From positions 1 to 52,797 of the forward strand of contig JALLAZ010000025.1 of NCBI GenBank assembly GCA_036939755.1: a stretch of DNA of 52,797 nt. The letters run 5' to 3'. Source of the DNA: Stephanodiscus triporus. Taxonomy: Eukaryota > Bacillariophyta > Thalassiosirophyceae > Thalassiosirales > Thalassiosiraceae. How positions within the stretch are numbered: the stretch's first letter is position 1; each line of letters begins with the position of its first letter. This document shows, piece by piece, positions 10,189 through 20,002 of this stretch. Below the pieces are notes generated by a model. That model was not told where the DNA came from, made no database searches, and saw only the letters and a program-made list of their open reading frames with translations. Both the position numbers and the translations under genes were made by a program.

Positions 10189-11103
10189 TCATCTCTCCTT
10201 CTTCGGCTCTCCAACTTCTTCCCCAATCAGCGGAATCACGCTAAAAATTGCATCGTACGTCTCCCTCTTTAACTCCTCCTTGTCCATTCCTTCCCTGGCC
10301 TGAATGGGCTTGTGAACGGTGAGCACCACGTTGCTTACGGACCCTCCCCACAACAGACACAGCGGATACCAGCTATTCCAACAGCCGAGGGGGATGTCGA
10401 TCGACACGGGGATGAGCCGACTCTCGTTATCTATCGCCAACGTGTACGCCCCATCCTTGAAGGGCAGGCGGCCGGTCATGCGCCTCGTGCCCTGGGGGAA
10501 GAAGAACATCGGCAAGCCCGACCGTATGGCCCTATTCGATCGCTCGAACAGGTTCGATACGGACTTCCTGTTCTTCCCCGTCCGCTGGATGAAAACGTGC
10601 TCGTTCAGGGTCATGATGAGTCCCACGCCGGGGAGGAACTTGACGCTATCCTTCGCTATCCAGCGAAATCTCCTCTCGAGGAAATACACCACCGCGAGGT
10701 CCACCTGCGACGAGTGATTCGCGACGTATACCGGCGCCGGGGACGATCCGTCGTCGGCGGGCAAGTTCTCCGCGCCGCGTATTTCCACGTTCGGACAGAC
10801 GAAGCAAACGCAGCACATCTTGGCGAGGAAACGTTCCACGGCGTGGGCCTCGCGCAGGCAGTCGAATCTCCCCATGGTTTTCCCGAGGACGTATTTCGGC
10901 AACAGGAGTAGACTCCCGACGAGTGCGCCGCCCATCCATAGGACGTTGAAGAGGTAAACTTTCACCATGCCGACGAGGGACAGGGACGGAAGTGGGGTCG
11001 ACTTCCATATCCGACGTTCCTGCAACACCGACGGGATCGCGATGATTATGGGCGACGCCGCGTACGCAAGCGCGAGCGCCATCAGGGCGGCGGTGGCCGA
11101 CAT
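10189..11103 (-). CDS. 1-acyl-sn-glycerol-3-phosphate acyltransferase (LPAAT)
   Basis: 304 residues, intronless. It would acylate lysophosphatidic acid to phosphatidic acid, the second acylation of glycerolipid synthesis, in the ER or plastid envelope. Hydrophobic segments occupy residues 5-25 and 46-70. The PlsC/LPLAT motifs are clear: NHSSQVD (residues 129-135, the catalytic H-x4-D), a FIQRTGKN block near 171 and FPQGTR (202-207). The N-terminus MSATAALMALALAYAASP could be a membrane anchor or signal. Length and motif order fit eukaryotic LPAAT; a lysocardiolipin or other lysophospholipid acyltransferase remains possible. A DGAT2 gene lies 7 kb away. Confidence 0.85.
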   Translation of the reverse strand: MSATAALMALALAYAASPIIIAIPSVLQERRIWKSTPLPSLSLVGMVKVYLFNVLWMGGALVGSLLLLPKYVLGKTMGRFDCLREAHAVERFLAKMCCVCFVCPNVEIRGAENLPADDGSSPAPVYVANHSSQVDLAVVYFLERRFRWIAKDSVKFLPGVGLIMTLNEHVFIQRTGKNRKSVSNLFERSNRAIRSGLPMFFFPQGTRRMTGRLPFKDGAYTLAIDNESRLIPVSIDIPLGCWNSWYPLCLLWGGSVSNVVLTVHKPIQAREGMDKEELKRETYDAIFSVIPLIGEEVGEPKKER

Positions 11104-11572
11104 GTGTAGACTAGAGTTGGAGTTGGAGTTGGAGGAGGAGGAAGAAGGGGAGGAGTGCTGCTGGTCGATGGCGATCGGACGATTGTCTATTTCGGTTGCT
11201 TTGCTGTTGTCTTTCTAGAGGTAGTAGAGCTGTTGATTTTCATCTTCAGGCGCATTTGCCCAGGCCAGGGGCAAAAAGCAAGGAGGACCGACAAAGAAAA
11301 AGAGATATGAAGCTTGGACGCTGGGGTGGTGGGGAGATACATAATAAATGCAAGTAAAAAGTAGAGTAAATTAGAGCGGGGCGGCATTGCTACCCCAGAG
11401 TGTCTTCCCGCTTGATGACGCGTGATAGAAAAAAAAAGCGAAGCACAACGATTCTTCCGTAGAAATCAGGAGTTCAATCGTGAATTTTTTGTTCCGGGCT
11501 AGAATAGAGGGGAGTGTCATAAGACAGAACACACACACACATCATCACGAGAAGAAGAAAGGGCCGCACACC
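11104..11572. promoter_or_regulatory. Divergent intergenic region, LPAAT / membrane protein
   Basis: Contains a short (GGAGTT)n-type tract at about 11113-11134 beside the LPAAT start and a CA dinucleotide tract near 11529-11540 before the membrane protein start. Promoters are inferred from arrangement; no other gene seen. Confidence 0.4.
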
Positions 11573-13090
11573 ATGACGGCCACCGCGACCATGACACGGG
11601 CCCTGGCGTCGTTGATCCTCCTCGCCGCCGCCGACGCGTCGGGCCAGATCATACTCATCCCCACCTCCGCGATGATGATGACCCCGTCATCCTCGTCCTC
11701 CTCGTCCTCCTCCCTCTACGCGCAGTCGTCGTCGTCGTCGTACTACGACGAGCCCCCCTGCCGTCAGCGCCGCCTCGAGCCGCTCCGACAGCTCGTGCGC
11801 GAGATGTGCCTCGTCGAGGCCTTGGAGCACTGCCGCGACGGCGGCGATGATGCCGCCGGCGATCGTCGTGCCCTCCCCCCCGCGCGCGACCTGTCGTCCT
11901 CGGCGGGGTCGTTGCTCGACGCGATCTTCGCGTCGGGGGGAGAATCGTCCGGGACCGAGGACCCGTTCGATCGCATCGTCGAGGAGATGATGAACTGGTC
12001 TCTCCGCGCCTTCGACGACGCCCTCGCCGCCTCCTCCTCCTCCTCCTCCCCCTCCGTCCCCGGGGCGTCGACGTCGGCCGAGGAGGACGTCGTCCCGATC
12101 GCGCCGGAGGTCGCGGCGGAGAACGCCCTGGACGTCGCGGTCGCGTCCCTCGCCCGCCGTTCCATCCACGGGGCCGGGTCGGAAGAAGGCGCGGCCGTCG
12201 CGGACGCCGCCGCGTCCGCCGACGCCGCCGTCGTCGCGCCTCCTCCTCGGCAGCAGCCGCGGCCGCCGCCGGCCGCGTCGTTCGCGGACGTCGACGAGCT
12301 CCACGACCGCCTCTTCCGCCTCGGGAGCGGCCTGCTTTCCGAGCGGGGGCAGGCGCGCGTCGTCGTCGGCGATCGTCGTCGACGGCTGCTCGAGGGGGAG
12401 GACGAGGACGAGGACGAGGACGACCCCCGCGCTCGCGTCAGGGAGCGCCTCGCCCGTCGCCTCACCGAGTACCGCGTCGACCTGTTCTACCACCCCGACG
12501 GCGCCGTGACGGTGTACACGCGCTCCTCCTCGTCCTCCCCCTCCCCCCCCAAGAAGCAGGAGGGGGGGGGGGGATGGATACACCCCCCCCCCCTCGGCAC
12601 GGGCTCGGACCACGTGGACGCGTGCCTCGCGGCCCGCTACGCGAACGGTGACCTGCGGGGGGGATGCCTCGACGCGGTCGACGCGTTCGCCGGGGCGACG
12701 ACGGGGAGCGGCGACGTCGTCGTCCCCCCGCCGTCCCCTCGTGGCGTCGTCGTCCCCCGCCGCCGCCGCGCCGACGACGACCACACCGAGGACGTGAATT
12801 TCCTCGGCTTCGAATTCCCGTCCAGGCCCGTCATGACCGTCTTCTTCGTGAACCTCGCGATGCTCTCCGTCGCGGCCTTCCTCGTGGCGCTCCTCTGTTC
12901 TTCCGAGGAGGAGGAGGACGCGGACGACGACGACGACGAGGACGGGGGGGGAGGAGAGTTCGACTACGAGATTCTCCCCGAGGGCGACGACGACCGCGAG
13001 GATGGCGGACGCGTGGACGGACGCGAGGGCGGGGGGGGGGAGGACGCGCTCCCCCGCGTTTACGTGGGCGTTCCCCTGCAGGTCGTGTGA
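11573..13090 (+). CDS. Unrecognised type I single-pass membrane protein, Ser/Asp/Gly-rich
   Basis: 505 residues from the ATG at 11573; upstream codons in frame are low-complexity and open only from a GTG. I do not recognise the family. Visible parts: a signal peptide (ALASLILLAAADASG), a lumenal region with Ser runs and acidic stretches, a short ordered-looking block LTEYRVDLFYHPDGAVTVY around residue 300, one transmembrane helix (VMTVFFVNLAMLSVAAFLVA, about residues 424-443), then a strongly acidic cytosolic tail ending YVGVPLQVV. The coding DNA is very GC-rich with many triplet repeats. The architecture (signal, low-complexity lumen, one helix, short acidic tail with a conserved-looking end) is typical of a sorted surface or vesicle protein, but no function is claimed. 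Confidence 0.6.
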   Translation: MTATATMTRALASLILLAAADASGQIILIPTSAMMMTPSSSSSSSSSLYAQSSSSSYYDEPPCRQRRLEPLRQLVREMCLVEALEHCRDGGDDAAGDRRALPPARDLSSSAGSLLDAIFASGGESSGTEDPFDRIVEEMMNWSLRAFDDALAASSSSSSPSVPGASTSAEEDVVPIAPEVAAENALDVAVASLARRSIHGAGSEEGAAVADAAASADAAVVAPPPRQQPRPPPAASFADVDELHDRLFRLGSGLLSERGQARVVVGDRRRRLLEGEDEDEDEDDPRARVRERLARRLTEYRVDLFYHPDGAVTVYTRSSSSSPSPPKKQEGGGGWIHPPPLGTGSDHVDACLAARYANGDLRGGCLDAVDAFAGATTGSGDVVVPPPSPRGVVVPRRRRADDDHTEDVNFLGFEFPSRPVMTVFFVNLAMLSVAAFLVALLCSSEEEEDADDDDDEDGGGGEFDYEILPEGDDDREDGGRVDGREGGGGEDALPRVYVGVPLQVV

Positions 13091-13507
13091 AACTCTCGTT
13101 CTGTCGTCCGACGGGGGGTGGGCGTTTAGTAGCACGTAATGAGAAGCCGCGTCCGGCCTTTGTAGTGTTTTTGGATTGACTAAAATTATATATGAATAAT
13201 AGGTATTGTTTTGAATTGAATATTGTTGGTACTTTTTTAGTTATTCGGCTTCTCTCCTGTGCTTTGCGAGCGAGGTCTTCTTCTCGGACCCCGTGGTTTC
13301 TCTCCATCGCGGCCGTCATCGTGGGACGCCGCGGCAACTCTTCCGACGACGAAGACGTGGAGGAGGACGCGGACGACGACGGGGGAGAGTGCGACGTTAT
13401 CAATCATAGCAGATGTTCGCATTTCATTTTTTTTTTCTTGGAGCCTGCTTTGACTTGATTGACCGCGCCAGCTTTCCTCGAGTTGTCTACAGAGGAAATC
13501 AGTAATT
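13091..13507. other. Intergenic region
   Basis: 3' flank of the membrane protein and 5' flank of the transporter. Short open frames here have no recognisable content. Confidence 0.45.
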
Positions 13508-15024
13508 ATGCCATCAACTGGGCCGAAGCAGGTCTGCGACCACCCACTTCTCCGTGCGCCGTCGTTCTTCCACACCACAACGATGACACTTTCGTTCGGA
13601 AGCCACTCTCCGATGGCCGCCTTCGCCGACATCGCCCGACAGCGGCCGGTCCACCTCCTGACGTCCCGCGCGGTCGGGGCGAGGCTGGCGTCGGCATCGA
13701 CGACGTCGTCGATCGCCACCGCGCTCAGACTCAATCCCATCGCAATCATGGGAGGCGCGGCGTCCACAGTCGCCGTCAACACCGACGCGCTGACGACTCC
13801 GGCAATCGTTACAATGCTCCTACTCGCACTGCAGTACTGCGCTCAGCCTCCGATAACGAGGAAGTTCCTTGATAGTCGCGCCAACAAGAAGGGGATCACG
13901 ATGGTGGAGGAGATCGTGAAGATCGGGCTGTCGGCGTTCTTCTTCCTCAGTTGCGGTGAGTGTGGCGGACGGGAGGAGACTTTCGACCTGCGGATGTAGC
14001 GTGATTTTGACGATGGTATCCATCGCGATGGCATCGCAACGGCCTTTGCGCGATTTTCTCATTGTCGCTCTCTCCCCGAATTCTACCGTGATCGTCGCAA
14101 TTCGATTTAGGGAAAGATGTGGTCTCGTCCGAGCTGCATGGATGGACGCTCTCTTCCTCTCTTTTGTTGGCTGGTTTTCCTGCCCTCCTTTACGCGACGC
14201 AAGGAGTGCTCACGTATCTCGGGTATCAGAATACTGATTCTGTGAGTCAACATGGTTCCAAATAAACTACTTAACATTTTTGTGGTCAATCGATGCTTAC
14301 TGCTCGTCGTCACGCTGTTCAGGTGACATTCAACGGTCTCAACCAAACTAAAACCCTATCGGCGGCTCTGTGGTGTTTCCTACTCATGGGCAAACGTCAA
14401 AGCGTCGTTCAAATGGTGGCTTTGGCGATGTTGCTCTTCTCGGCGATTCTATTTCAGGGATCGATCTCCATCTCCGGTCTGTTTTCGGGGAGGTCCAATG
14501 ATGCCGGTGGCGACGTGGAGGGAGGCGCGAAGGTCGACGAGTCCCGAGTGAAAACTAGCTTCAGGAAGGGCATCCTCCCGTGTCTCGCCGCTGCGTTCAT
14601 CTCCGGACTGGCCGGTGCACTTTCCCAAAAGGGCGTGCAGATGGCCGGGGGCAAGGGCAGGAATCCCTATTTGTACACAATGGAACTCGGATTGTATTCG
14701 AGTATCAGCCTACTGATATCGATGTTCGCGACGAAGAACGGGAGGAAGTCGCTGAGCGGAGAAAATGGCATCTTCAAGCATTGGACTGGACTCTCGATCA
14801 TCCCGGTCGCGGTGAGGTCTTTGGGGGGGATTTTGACGGCCTTAGTGCACAAGCACGCGGGCGCCACTAGGAAGGGATTTGCTCTCATTTTGGGGTTGGT
14901 GTTGACGGGGGTGACCCAGAGTTGGATCGAAGGGGAGAAGTTGTCGGGTGACGAATTGATGGCGATGGTATTGGTCATACTGAGCTCGTACTTGCATTTG
15001 ATGTACCCTCCCATGGCTATTTGA
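13508..15024 (+). CDS. Nucleotide-sugar transporter (SLC35A-like)
   Basis: Exons 13508..13955, 14111..14241 and 14323..15024 give 426 residues. Exon 2 reads KDVVSSELHGWTL, then GFPALLYATQGVLTYLGYQNTDS, and joins exon 3 VTFNGLNQTKTLSAALWC, the membrane pairs that define the SLC35A/PF04142 family. These antiporters exchange UDP- or CMP-sugars for the nucleotide monophosphate across the Golgi or ER membrane. About ten hydrophobic helices are spread from residue 95 to the end. Introns are GTGAGTG...TTTAG and GTGAGTC...TTCAG; each single exon alone would read as a fragment. The long N-terminus before the first helix might be a targeting sequence. Substrate cannot be told; UDP-galactose or UDP-GlcNAc are the usual ones. 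Confidence 0.82.
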
Positions 15025-15099
15025 GTTACTGGGTGAGACCATTCCAGGATTAAGATGTCGATGTTAAGTAAAAGACGTGTCTACTTCTATTGTTGAATT

Positions 15100-17216
15100 T
15101 TACTTGCGATTCTTTTTTTCGGTCTTTTTCTGCAATCGTTTGATCTCTTTTTTGGTCAATCCGGCTATGTCAATTTCGGGGAGGGATTTCATCACAGCCG
15201 GCCGCTCCGGTGATGGTGGTTTCAACAATTTGATCCGATCCCTCTCCAGTCCATCCGCGCGATCCCCGTCGAAAAACTGTACGTTGTACTTGTCACCCAC
15301 AACTTGTGATACTTTTGCCGCGAAAAAAGCACCACCGAGTTCCGCCTCGCACTCATCGCCAACCTGAAGTGGGGCGGAGAATCGCCAATTGGGATCCAGT
15401 ATTGAGTCTCTGCAAGAAGGATCAGAAATGCTCGACGCAGATGTGCTACCAGATAGACACCAGTCCGCGAGCTCTTTCTGACCAGCATCAATCTTTTGAA
15501 AAAAAGGCCGAACCCGGAACAGGCTCAGCCTCTGTATTTGTTCAGGAGTCAGTTTTACTTTGGTAGATGAGCTGGAATCTTTGATATGAGACGTCATGGC
15601 GGCTTCTGCTTTACGCAATCGGCCCTCTTCCACCGCCGCAAGATACATATCTCTATGAATTTCCAAGATAGATGATCCGTAGGAATGAATTCGTGTGAGT
15701 GCCTCCAACAGTGATTCTGAAGAAATGGCGGTGCTGTCATCTGTTGATTCATTTACTACGGAGCATATTTTTTCAAGCTGGCTTACGATGGGACCTACGG
15801 CTGTGGGGTTGTCGTTTGGCGACATGTGAAGGAAATCCAGTGGGAGAGCATCCATTAATTGAGAACGAATATCTTTGGGTAGCTGATTGACTCTTCCGAT
15901 GTAGTAATTCGATGCGGAGATGGATGGTGGTGCCAGGACGTCTTTCCTTCCTGTCCGCCTCAATGCTGCATTTCTCACGCTCAAAAAATCCAAACCCCAC
16001 ACATGAGTATCGATGTTGAACGTCAGATGAATAGATGCATCGTAGTCTGCGTTATCAGTCTCCTCCACGGTATCTGTCGTGTGCGGAAACCCAGCCGGTA
16101 TAAATAGCACATCTCCCTCTCTAGTTATCACATCCATCAGCAATTCACTTCCCAATCTCCCTTCCGTTCCTTCTAACAAAGTGTGCAATGGTAAGCTATC
16201 CGTGCCCTTCCCTCTCGCAAAAGGATCAGCATTGGGTTTGACGTCACCATCAGTGGGGGGTGAAAAAACCCTCCAGCGCTTCGCTCCCTCCATCTGCACG
16301 ATGAGTACGTCCTGCCGATCAGTATGAGGCGGGGCGGATGTGCGCATTCCCCTCGCAGTTACGTACATGTTGAGTGCTCCGGGAAGCAACAACGCATCAG
16401 TACTTGCCAACGTAGGCCCTGCGAGACGAGGAATGTGGGCTCCAATATTGTTGAAGATGACAGTTCCAGACTAAGAGCAGTAAAGATGGCATGAGAAAAG
16501 AACAACATGCACACGAAGGAGTTAGAAGTCGAGACTTGAATTATGATGCCGCTTAATGGTCTTCAAAGATTCAAAATTATGCTTACATTAAGCGCAGTCT
16601 CAACTTGGGCAAGAGTCATACGAGCATCATCAAAAGAAGATCCTGTGGGTTGAGAGACGGCGGAAACTTGCCACCCCTTGCGATTGTCTGTGGATCCAAC
16701 CGTTGCATCAAGAAAATCATCTTCCAACGCAGTTGCAAGATGAGAGAAATGAAAACAGAAGTCTGAGAGTTTACTCGTTCCTTCGCCTGATGCACTTTCT
16801 GCCTTGGCAAGCTGAGACGCAGGCACGTAGAATGGAGTGCCGTTCAATCCCAGAAGCTTTATACCTTCTGATCCGACACCAATGGTTGAGTCCATCCAAC
16901 GAATGGCACGAAAGATGGCATAGAAAGCGCCTTCTCCCTCCTCAAACCCGAATTCGTTGGCCCATTGCCGTCCTTCATCAAGAGAGGCTTCATATCGAGA
17001 AAGAAATTTCTCAACAAGTTGCGTAGAAGGTCTGATGGCGCCGTTGTTTGAAGGAATTATTTCGGCGTCGACGGTGGAGTATAGCTTACTGTCGTGAGCT
17101 GCGTTGAATGCTTGTATAGAGTGGCGCGAAGATGATGTGGATGACACCAACGAAGAATAATGCGCCGTGAAAGCTTCCGCCGGGAGACCGGTTGCAAGCA
17201 CGAGGGACGCCCGCAT
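15100..17216 (-). CDS. JmjC/cupin_8 oxygenase with C-terminal Tudor-like domain
   Basis: Exons 17216..16587 and 16470..15100 (intron GTAAGC...TTAG, 116 nt) give 666 residues. The JmjC core spans the join: MYVTARGMRTSAPPHTDRQD holds the iron ligands His259 and Asp261, and IPAGFPHTTD the third ligand His340, an HxD...H set as in NO66/MINA-type ribosomal or histone oxygenases. These use iron(II) and 2-oxoglutarate to hydroxylate or demethylate protein. Residues about 565-625 (VGDECEAELGGAFFAAKV, then YNVQFFDGD) look like a Tudor/Agenet barrel. The N-terminus LVLATGLPAEAFTAHYSS resembles a diatom plastid presequence with AEA|F. The frame stays open upstream to 17594, but that DNA is in the adjacent transposon, which supports 17216 as start. 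Target and location are inferred. Confidence 0.82.
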
Positions 17217-17347
17217 GATATTTGATGTGCTTGTGCTCGCTGGTGCGCCTGGTGAGGTGGAATGGCGGGGGGGGGGCACGGGCGGGGGTGGTGGGGAAGG
17301 TTTGTGATGTAATATGAGGATAATTTTGGGTCTGCCACAACCGCGTA

Positions 17348-17367
17348 CCGTATAACACGCGGCACTA
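17348..17367 (+). repeat. Left terminal inverted repeat
   Basis: CCGTATAACACGCGGCACTA, preceded by TA at 17346-17347. It pairs with the right repeat except for one G/A difference at base 14. Confidence 0.9.
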
Positions 17368-17605
17368 AGATTCGGCGATGACAGAAATTCTCGCTCGTCG
17401 TAGGTAGTTAGGTCTAAATTGGTAGTGGTAGTATTCCTACGTGATTGTTTTTTTTTTTTGGCGCACTCTCTGATTGTCGCCAATTTTTGTAGTAGGTCCC
17501 GCGTTGACGTCCTACTGCTGCTCACCTCTGTATCCTTGGCCGCGTGCCACAAAACACAAACCCTCACAATTCTCTCACATTCACCTTCCGACAATCAAGG
17601 TCAAG

Positions 17606-18884
17606 ATGAAGCTTGTTTACAACCTAAGCGGCACCAGCCATGCCCGTAATGCCCAGCGCATTGAGCAGAGGGAGACGAAGAGGCGCAATTTCACCTCCGC
17701 AGAGAAGATGAAGATTGTTCGTGCGGTGGAATCCGCTATTACCACAGAGAATCTCCATCTCAGTGTGGCTGCTACAAGGTTTGGAGTTTCCCCTTCATGT
17801 GTCGTCAATTGGCGGAAGAAAGCCGATGCCCTATCCGATTCCTCTGTGGAGAATAACTGCACTCTCCACAAAGGCCCAACAAGCATCGTATCGGATCTCA
17901 AGGAGGAACTCCTTGAGTTCATTGAGCGTTGGAGGGTGAAGGGATTCCCCATCACGAGAATGGGTCTTGCGAGGAAGATTGGAAGAATGAAGCCCGAATT
18001 CCTACACAGGAGTTATGGGGCTCGCATGATGGCGATTTCTCGCTTTCTTGCAGCAAACAACCTCACCCACCGCGTCGCGACCCACAAGGCCCAGCGCTCT
18101 CCTGGCGAGGTGAGCGCTGAGGCTCTTGCTTTCCTCGAGGTACAAGTCCCTCGCGCGAATGATCCCTCGCGCGATCAGGACTTCGTGATGAACATGGATC
18201 AAACTCCAGTTTATCACTCGATGGAAGGTAATAAAACCATCCACACTGTCGGCGCGAAGACCATCAATTTGCGCACGGCGGCGAACGACGGTCAACGCAT
18301 CACGGTCGCCGAAGGGTGAGTTGTTGTTTTCGATCAAAATGCAAACATAAATACTCACAATTTTTCCACGTCCATCGTTCGTACGATATCGTTCAGCACA
18401 AAGGGGGGGGGCGATCGAGCGCCGTGAACTCCCCACCTACCCCGAGGGGCCGGTGTACAAAGTACAGCCGAAAGCATGGTTCTCCGAAGATATCATGCTC
18501 GAGTGGGTGGAAGAGGTGCTTGCGCCGTACGTTGCGACGGCTCCTCCCGGAGTCGTTCCGCTCCTCTACCTTGACTCGTTCAAGGTACACATGATGCAGT
18601 CCGTCGTCGGGGCGATTCAAGCACTCGGCGTCGAGGTCGAATTCGTCCCGCCGGGATGCACCGGCCTCGTTCAGCCCGTCGACGTGGGGTACAACAAGGC
18701 GCTAAAAGCCAAGGTGATGGATCAGTACCACACCTGGCTGATGGCGCAGGATCCGGACAAGCCAATCCAGAAAACGACTCGCCGCGATGTCGTGGGATGG
18801 GTCCTCGCTGCTGAGGACAACATCTCCGTCGCGACGCGCCGCAACGCGTGGCGAAAGACCGGCTACGCGTACTTTTCGGACTAA
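17606..18884 (+). pseudogene. Pogo/Tigger-type DDE transposase, frame interrupted
   Basis: ATG at 17606. The N-terminal third has a CENP-B/pogo helix-turn-helix (SAEKMKIVRAVESA, then RFGVSPSCVVNWRKKA) for binding the repeats. The DDE_1 catalytic core follows: MNMDQTPVYHSM gives the first Asp (near 18197), LLYLDSFKVHMM the second (near 18573), and QPVDVGYNKALK the third (near 18680). Between 18316 and 18410 the frame breaks. The DNA there looks like a short intron (GTGAGT...GTTCAG, 18316-18396), but splicing it leaves a one-base shift that disappears only if the nine-G run at 18403-18411 were eight. About 15 residues usual here (the x-P-x-x-x-FKG region) also seem missing. So it is probably inactive, unless the G-run length is an assembly error. 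Confidence 0.85.
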
Positions 18885-19025
18885 GGGGGGGGGGACAAAA
18901 ATTGCATCTGTACGTTTTTAAAATAAAGAATGCGTGTTTAAGTCTTAATTGAGTTGATATAAAATTAATCTTAGTAACATTACTTAAAGACGAGTGATGA
19001 CATCAACATTAACAATTAAATAATA

Positions 19026-19721
19026 TTAAACGACCATAAATTCCCCCACAATTTTCGCGGCGCAACACCCGAAGTTTCGCCGAAACTTCTGCCGCTTCAC
19101 CAAATTGGTGCAGCGGTCAGAATACACCGCAACGACGCGCGCGACTAGACCATCGTAGTCGCGCGCACGACGGTTTAGGTGCGCGGGTAAAAACCCGACC
19201 TTGCACGTCATTACGCCGTGGGCGACGAGGTAGACGGCAACAACGTCCTCCTCACGCTGGTCTCTAAAAACCAGCTGCTCACGGCGAAAAGCCACTGTTG
19301 ATTTTTCCGCCACCTGCATTCCGCAGCAGGAGTGGCGGGGACAAGAGCGGCCCCTGTTGTTCGCCGTCGTGCCGACGATGTCGACGAGCGATCCAACCAA
19401 GCGCTCGAGAACAACGCGACGATCAAGTTCGACGGCCACCGGCCGCTGAGCGGGAACCACTGGTACCCCCTCGGCAATGGGCTCTTCGTCCACTGCTGCA
19501 GGGGGGGTGTCCTCTTCCGCGTCGCGCGCGGCGGCGAGACGCGCCTGCTCGCGTCGATCGACGGTCGTCGTCCTAGCGGTCGCGGACGCGCCGGCACCAG
19601 GCAAAACGGCATAACGGAGCGGGCGCTCCGTCATGCACATCTGACAGTCGCGGCGCAGCACGTCCTCGTTGGTGAACGTGCATGCGCCGCATTCCCACGC
19701 AACCATCTCGGAAGGCGCCAT
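19026..19721 (-). CDS. Transposon passenger gene: RanBP2-type zinc finger plus HIRAN-like domain
   Basis: 231 residues, intronless, inside the transposon and convergent with the transposase. Residues 9-30 are a RanBP2 zinc finger: WECGACTF, then DCQMC, giving W-x-C-x2-C...C-x2-C; such fingers bind ssRNA or ubiquitin. A variable linker follows. The C-terminal part (VAVYLVAHGVMTCKVGFLPAHL, then YDGLVARVVAVYSD) resembles a HIRAN fold, the domain that in HLTF/Rad5 binds 3' single-stranded DNA ends; the usual REP-NPYD motif is weak (FRDQREEDV), so this is an inference. The open, full-length frame contrasts with the broken transposase. It could help transposition, repair of the excision site, or be a captured host gene. 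I know no verified function. Confidence 0.62.
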   Translation of the reverse strand: MAPSEMVAWECGACTFTNEDVLRRDCQMCMTERPLRYAVLPGAGASATARTTTVDRREQARLAAARDAEEDTPPAAVDEEPIAEGVPVVPAQRPVAVELDRRVVLERLVGSLVDIVGTTANNRGRSCPRHSCCGMQVAEKSTVAFRREQLVFRDQREEDVVAVYLVAHGVMTCKVGFLPAHLNRRARDYDGLVARVVAVYSDRCTNLVKRQKFRRNFGCCAAKIVGEFMVV

Positions 19722-19736
19722 GATGGGGGGGGGTTT

Positions 19737-19757
19737 ATAGTACGGTTACCGTACTAT
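19737..19757. repeat. 21-nt palindrome upstream of the passenger gene
   Basis: ATAGTACGGT, one T, then ACCGTACTAT: perfect 10-base arms, 16 bases before the passenger ATG. Its ACCGTA core overlaps the terminal-repeat motif CCGTAT. A second near-palindrome, GTGCATACTAGTACGCAC, lies at about 19798-19815. Possible operator or transposase subterminal site. Confidence 0.6.
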
Positions 19758-19982
19758 TTTTGTTAGTGATTTTTGTTAGAGAGTTTACTACATTGGGTGC
19801 ATACTAGTACGCACCAACACAAAGGGACCATAGGGTCACCGCACATCGTTGGAATCGTCTTTTAAATAGGAAGACAACTATGGCATTCAAATGACCTGCA
19901 GACGTAGGAATAAGCTGCAAACTGAGAAAAGCACTTGTACGTAGGCAAGGGCTTTCTTGCGATTCACAGTGCTGCGTGCTAA

Positions 19983-20002
19983 TAGTGCTGCGTGTTATAC
20001 GG
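19983..20002 (-). repeat. Right terminal inverted repeat
   Basis: Reverse complement reads CCGTATAACACGCAGCACTA; TA follows at 20003-20004. Just inside, the AGTGCTGCGTG core occurs a second time (about 19968-19979), so this end carries a doubled subterminal motif that the left end lacks. Confidence 0.9.

Larger units (their letters stand above)
17348..20002. mobile_element. Pogo/Tc1-mariner-type DNA transposon with passenger gene
   Basis: A 2,655-bp element bounded by 20-bp terminal inverted repeats (19 of 20 matching) and flanked on both sides by TA (17346-17347 and 20003-20004), the target duplication of Tc1/mariner/pogo elements. Inside are a Tigger/pogo DDE transposase on + and a RanBP2-zinc-finger/HIRAN-like gene on -, tail to tail with 141 bp between them. 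The element stands 131 bp upstream of the JmjC gene start and 90 bp before the O-fucosyltransferase-like gene. The intact repeats suggest a recent insertion, but the transposase frame is damaged. Confidence 0.9.

Noticed and set aside
11687..13135. Long - frame of about 480 codons opposite the membrane protein
   Set aside because: Composed of Arg, Gly and Val from triplet repeats; the + frame has a signal peptide and a clean membrane helix.
17217..17594. N-terminal extension of the JmjC protein up to 17594
   Set aside because: The extra codons cross the left TIR of the transposon and encode no presequence or domain.
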